Of a DNA stretch of 63,266 nucleotides, positions 59,837 through 63,266 are shown one piece after another. A program made the position numbers and the translations under genes. The stretch is from Clostridiales bacterium (GTDB lineage: Bacteria; Bacillota; Clostridia; Clostridiales; Clostridiaceae). Position 1 is the stretch's first letter. Each line of letters starts with the position of its first letter. The notes below the pieces were generated by a model. The model worked only from the letters and a program-made list of their open reading frames with translations, did not search any database and was not told the origin of the DNA. The stretch is taken from contig JAAYQS010000201.1 of assembly GCA_012519155.1 (NCBI GenBank), forward strand, positions 1 to 63,266, given 5' to 3'.

Positions 59837-61354
59837 TCAAGGTGTTGTAATAACTTTGTTGTCATTACTATCTAAAGTATTTTTTATATTATTTACATCT
59901 TGTGCACCTTGGTCTGTACTATTTGTGTTTTGATTATTTTGATCTTGTGTATTATTCTGCTGCACTTGGTTTTGAGAATCACTTTGATTTTCTACAACTT
60001 TAGTACCTCTTCTTATAATTGTTTCTGTAGCTGCATAATTATCTGTAGCTACTAATTCCCTATTTATTTCAACGCCATTTTCATATGTTATTTGATATGA
60101 TTTAACTTTATAACCAGTATTTCCATATGTATCAGTAATTTCAGTTCCTACTGTAAGTTCTGGATCATCAATATAACTCACACTAGGTTCTATTGTTTCT
60201 ACTATCTCATTTTCCATATTATATGTTTTTCCATCTAGTGCATCTACATCTCCGTATATGTTAAATGTAACAGTTCCTCCATCTGCTATTCCTTGTATAT
60301 ATATAGGAAAATCGTATGGATTTTTAAACTTATAATCTATGCTTCCCCATGCTACTGTGGCATCTAAACCAAGTTTTGCATAGCCTACAGGCAATGAATG
60401 ATTAAGCCTTTCTACTGATCTTATATTAGCTTTCATAACAGCTCTATATAATGTAGTTGATACTTGACATATACCTCCAGCTTCAGCTTGCTCAACTTTG
60501 TTATTTATATATACAGGTGCATCCTTATATCTTCCAATTCCCTTTTGACTTACTTCTGAATAACTAAACACTTCATCTGGCATTAAAATAGTTCCATTAA
60601 CTAATGATGTAGCAAGTTCCACATTATATGCTCTATTATAATCAGATGATGAATAATCTGTTGAAAAAGAAGACATTTTATTTTTTATTTTAGCAATGTT
60701 TTCAGATTTTATAGAAGGTTCTTCTTCTATTGTTTTTACTTCAACCATTGTATCCTCTGACATATCAGAATTTAAGCCATTATTTATGTCATTTATAAGA
60801 GCATTATCATCTATTTTTATGCCAATTTTCTCTTTTTCAATAACAATTTTATTATCAACAATATTAATTTTTGCATCTTGTGGTTCCTGTTCTATTTCTT
60901 TTTTAATATTATTAATAACTTTACTAATACTATCATTGTCACATTCCATATCTAATGATATCTCATGTTTTTTACTGTTACTTTTTATAAGTTTCTTTTG
61001 CTTATATATTGAAAGATTCTTTCCATATATCAAAGCCTTTGAAACAGCTTCATCTATTTTGTATTTTACATTAAAATCTTTATATTCATATCGAATTATA
61101 GTATCATCCATAGATAATACTATAGATTTATGATTAAGTTCATTTATAAGTTTATCCTGAACTAAGTTATAAGCTTCCTGTTCACTTTTTCCACTAACGT
61201 CAATATTGCCTATAGTAACTCCATTATATATTTTATTATTCCATTCTTGTAATAATGCTTTACTAGATTTAATGTATAATAAATATGCAGTTATAGATAT
61301 TATAGTAATTACTATTATAGATACAATAAATATATTTCTATTATTTTTGTTCAC
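59837..61354 (-). CDS. VanW-family membrane protein with G5-like domain (copy 2)
   Basis: A 505-residue paralogue of the downstream gene with the same order: N-terminal helix (about 8-26), PG_binding_4-like region, VanW domain (AGGICQVSTTLYRAVMKANI; VERLNHSLPVGYAKLGLDAT), G5-like domain (YQITYENGVEINRELVATD) and a Gln/Asn-rich low-complexity tail of about 55 residues. This copy keeps the GGxCQVSTTLY motif, whereas copy 1 has lost the glycines and the Cys. The start is GTG 61354 with GGGTGAG upstream. The two genes lie 86 bases apart and probably arose by duplication. Confidence 0.88.
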   Translation of the reverse strand: MNKNNRNIFIVSIIVITIISITAYLLYIKSSKALLQEWNNKIYNGVTIGNIDVSGKSEQEAYNLVQDKLINELNHKSIVLSMDDTIIRYEYKDFNVKYKIDEAVSKALIYGKNLSIYKQKKLIKSNSKKHEISLDMECDNDSISKVINNIKKEIEQEPQDAKINIVDNKIVIEKEKIGIKIDDNALINDINNGLNSDMSEDTMVEVKTIEEEPSIKSENIAKIKNKMSSFSTDYSSSDYNRAYNVELATSLVNGTILMPDEVFSYSEVSQKGIGRYKDAPVYINNKVEQAEAGGICQVSTTLYRAVMKANIRSVERLNHSLPVGYAKLGLDATVAWGSIDYKFKNPYDFPIYIQGIADGGTVTFNIYGDVDALDGKTYNMENEIVETIEPSVSYIDDPELTVGTEITDTYGNTGYKVKSYQITYENGVEINRELVATDNYAATETIIRRGTKVVENQSDSQNQVQQNNTQDQNNQNTNSTDQGAQDVNNIKNTLDSNDNKVITTP

Positions 61355-61462
61355 CAGTCACTCACCCTTTGTTTATTTTTAACTTTATCCCTCTTATATT
61401 ACAATATACTTCTTCTTTTTTCTACACAAAAACATTTTTTATTATATTTATTTCATAATTCT

Positions 61463-62398
61463 TTAAATTGTAACTTTTGCTCTAGTCTTAGATGTTTCAC
61501 CATCTTTATCAAAAGCCTCTATTGTAATATTTAAGGTTTTTGCACTAAAATTGCTTCTATTTAATGTATAAGAAGTATCATTAGGTTCTAAAGTTGCTAC
61601 ATAGTAATTATTTACAAATATATTGTATCCTAAAAGATCTGAACTTTTAACCTTATTCCAAGTAAGGTTTATTTTATTTCCTTCTACATTATTAACATTA
61701 AAGCCTGTAACATTTTCAGGTTGAGTTAATAATGATAAATTATCAGGTCCCCAATTAGCATCTACTAAACTATCTATTCCCTGAATTCTTAAATTCTCAC
61801 TAAATTGCCATATCCTCCATCTAGTCCAACCACCTTGGTTCTTTGGGTACGGTGGATTGCCTGGAATATTTGTATACATTGCTATCCAAAGAGGCATACT
61901 TTTCAATGGATATCCTCTTCCTTGAACAAAAAAATTATCATATAAGTCAATAAAAAAAGCTCCTGTATAAAGCATTAGTTTTCTTCTTGTTTTCTTTTCG
62001 AATCTATTTTTAAACCTTTCTATCCACTCTACTAATACTTTTGTAGATATTGTCTTTTCTACAGGAGCCTCTACATCTAATGTCGGAAACAAATCACCAT
62101 AATCTTTTTGTCCAAACCCTATTTGTAATATTTCTATAAAATCATCACATTGAGAATCTGCAGTAGACAAATCACTTGATGGAAGTGCATAATGATATGC
62201 TCCAACAGGAATACCATAATTACGTGCATTATTTGCATACTCTAAAAATTTTCTATCTATCCTAAACCTACCAGAACCAGAACCAGAAGAACGTAAATAT
62301 AAAAAATCTATTTTTGTTGTCAGAATAGCAAAATTTACATTCTTAGTGTATTCATTTATATCTACTCCAAATAAACTTTTATTGTTTTTATTTTGCAT
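61463..62398 (-). CDS. GH25 lysozyme-like muramidase with a fibronectin type III domain
   Basis: A 311-residue protein that cleaves the glycan backbone of peptidoglycan. The GH25 barrel (about 8-225) has FGVDINEYTKNVNF with the first acidic residue, GAYHYALPSSD and the catalytic DVEAP (Asp108, Glu110). A fibronectin III module (about 228-311) follows. There is no signal peptide, lipobox or membrane helix, which is odd for a wall enzyme; release by lysis, a holin, or use in the spore are options. GGGGTAATT precedes the ATG. It lies upstream of the VanW pair on the same strand. Confidence 0.92.
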   Translation of the reverse strand: MQNKNNKSLFGVDINEYTKNVNFAILTTKIDFLYLRSSGSGSGRFRIDRKFLEYANNARNYGIPVGAYHYALPSSDLSTADSQCDDFIEILQIGFGQKDYGDLFPTLDVEAPVEKTISTKVLVEWIERFKNRFEKKTRRKLMLYTGAFFIDLYDNFFVQGRGYPLKSMPLWIAMYTNIPGNPPYPKNQGGWTRWRIWQFSENLRIQGIDSLVDANWGPDNLSLLTQPENVTGFNVNNVEGNKINLTWNKVKSSDLLGYNIFVNNYYVATLEPNDTSYTLNRSNFSAKTLNITIEAFDKDGETSKTRAKVTI

Positions 62399-62460
62399 AA
62401 TTACCCCATAAATATTATTACTATTTTATAGTATTAATAATATTTTTTTTGGTGATAACT

Positions 62461-63072
62461 TTATATAATCTCTAAAAAATTATTCAATATTGCAGCTGTT
62501 ATACCCCATATATTATAATTTTGATATTTGTAAAATAAAGTTTCATATATTCCAGTTTTAAATTTGTAATTTTCACCTCCATTTATTCTTTCAAAGGGAA
62601 AATCAGATTTTCTTTTAACTAATATATCACTGTAATATCTTTCTGGTTTATTCTTAATAAAATATTCTATAGGGACATAAAAATAATGATCTACTTCATT
62701 AGGTGATAATTTAACATTTACATTTGAATTAACTATTCCTAAAAAAGGGTGAATAATCATTCCATCATATCTAACAAAAGTATCTAGTTCATTTATAATT
62801 TCAATATTGTGTTCATCAATTCCAAGTTCCTCATATAATTCTCTTTTGGCAGCACAAATTGCTGTTTCACCATTTTCAATTCTTCCTCCCGGAAAGCATA
62901 TATCCCCAGGCTGACTTTTAAGTTTTTTTGATCTTACCTCAAATAAAACATTTACATCGCCACTTATATTTATTAAAGGTATAATAATAGCTGACGCTTT
63001 TGTTTTACTTGCTCCATTTATATACTTTTGATGATTTTTAGCTTTATTAATTATACTATTAATATCTTTCAT
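62461..63072 (-). CDS. CoA pyrophosphatase, Nudix family
   Basis: A 203-residue Nudix hydrolase that probably cleaves CoA or its thioesters to 4'-phosphopantetheine and 3',5'-ADP. The CoA-specific motif KKLKSQPGDICFPGGRIENG runs into the Nudix box GGRIENGETAICAAKRELYE, with EELGI. The start at 63072 has GGAG upstream; the frame is open to 63114, but that extension is AT-rich noise. The next sequence upstream is the GC-rich insertion-sequence end. Confidence 0.9.
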   Translation of the reverse strand: MKDINSIINKAKNHQKYINGASKTKASAIIIPLINISGDVNVLFEVRSKKLKSQPGDICFPGGRIENGETAICAAKRELYEELGIDEHNIEIINELDTFVRYDGMIIHPFLGIVNSNVNVKLSPNEVDHYFYVPIEYFIKNKPERYYSDILVKRKSDFPFERINGGENYKFKTGIYETLFYKYQNYNIWGITAAILNNFLEII

Positions 63073-63142
63073 ATACTTAATCTCCAATTTAAAATATATT
63101 ATTACTATATGCAATAATCATTAATATAATCATAAGAAAAAA

Positions 63143-63266
63143 GTCATGTACCACCGGCTAAGCCGGAGGCTTGATTAAGCCCTAGAAGGGCATGGTGCTG
63201 GCGGCGCTACTCGCGCTCTGAATTAGACTGCCAATCGCATACCTTTCCCAGCGCCACCCCTGGTGG
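63143..63266 (-). mobile_element. right end of an IS200/IS605-type element with a possible omega-RNA scaffold (runs off the window)
   Basis: Composition jumps abruptly from AT-rich to roughly 60% GC at 63143. On the minus strand the tip reads CCTCCGGCTTAGCCGGTGG and then TACATGAC, the imperfect hairpin plus short tail typical of IS200/IS605 right ends. Inward lie further hairpins: GGCTT/AAGCC (63168-63181), GCCC/GGGC (63179-63191) and CCACC/GGTGG at the window edge. Such a compact structured 3' end is where TnpB-associated omega RNAs are encoded. The transposase genes would lie beyond the window. A contig-end artefact is also possible. Confidence 0.55.

Noticed and set aside
60696..61133. 145-codon plus-strand ORF inside the second VanW gene
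   Set aside because: Ser/Ile/Leu-rich antisense shadow; the minus-strand VanW frame is clearly the gene.
63121..63266. tRNA or rRNA fragment at the GC-rich right edge
   Set aside because: No cloverleaf, CCA end or rRNA signature blocks could be recognised; the terminal hairpin fits an IS200/IS605 right end better.

Overview
The window is low-GC DNA from a butyrate-forming, saccharolytic anaerobe, most likely Clostridium sensu stricto. The evidence is the crt-bcd-etfB-etfA-hbd butyryl-CoA operon, the electron-bifurcating NfnAB pair, a ferredoxin-type [FeFe] hydrogenase-like protein, Rex sites, A-rich intergenic DNA and strong AGGAGG ribosome sites. Almost everything lies on the minus strand. 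Only the MCP gene (6973-8484) and a three-gene island (31424-34090) are on the plus strand. I see no rRNA, tRNA, CRISPR array or prophage.

Layout by position. 1-3.9 kb: the 5' part of guaB, a lone pilin-like gene and groES-groEL under a perfect CIRCE element. 4.2-8.5 kb: a group B-like [FeFe] hydrogenase under a Rex-type palindrome, an OGG glycosylase and an MCP. 8.5-11.6 kb: a sugar ABC importer whose first permease gene is frameshifted. 11.8-19.9 kb: nfnAB, the butyryl-CoA operon with a Rex operator over its promoter, and rex itself. 20-29 kb: eno, a small kinase-fold protein, an SH3/NlpC wall hydrolase, a riboflavin ECF component behind an FMN riboswitch, cstA and tex. 29-39.5 kb: an ArsC/Spx-like protein, SulP, MBL and M28 proteins, and a two-component system beside an ABC exporter whose permease gene is frameshifted.

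39.7-48.6 kb holds the glycogen genes in the order glgB-glgA / glgP / glgC-glgD, with terminators or long leaders between sub-units; glgP is frameshifted. 49-56.7 kb is the central glycolytic set cggR-gap / pgk-tpiA / gpmI. It carries a CggR-type operator, and a secreted VCBS/NlpC gene sits between tpiA and gpmI. 56.9-63.1 kb holds degV, trmL, two tandem VanW-G5 membrane proteins, a leaderless GH25 lysozyme and a CoA-type Nudix hydrolase. The last ~124 bases are abruptly GC-rich and made of stacked hairpins. They look like the right end of an IS200/IS605-type element, with a possible TnpB omega-RNA scaffold, running off the window.

Together the genes describe fermentation and its redox control: sugar uptake, glycolysis, glycogen storage, butyrate formation, bifurcation and H2 metabolism, with Rex as the NADH sensor. 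The three broken genes (malF-like permease, ABC exporter permease, glgP) each lack exactly one A in a run of 6-7 A. That pattern points to homopolymer indels in the assembly, or to slippage, rather than to three independent gene losses.
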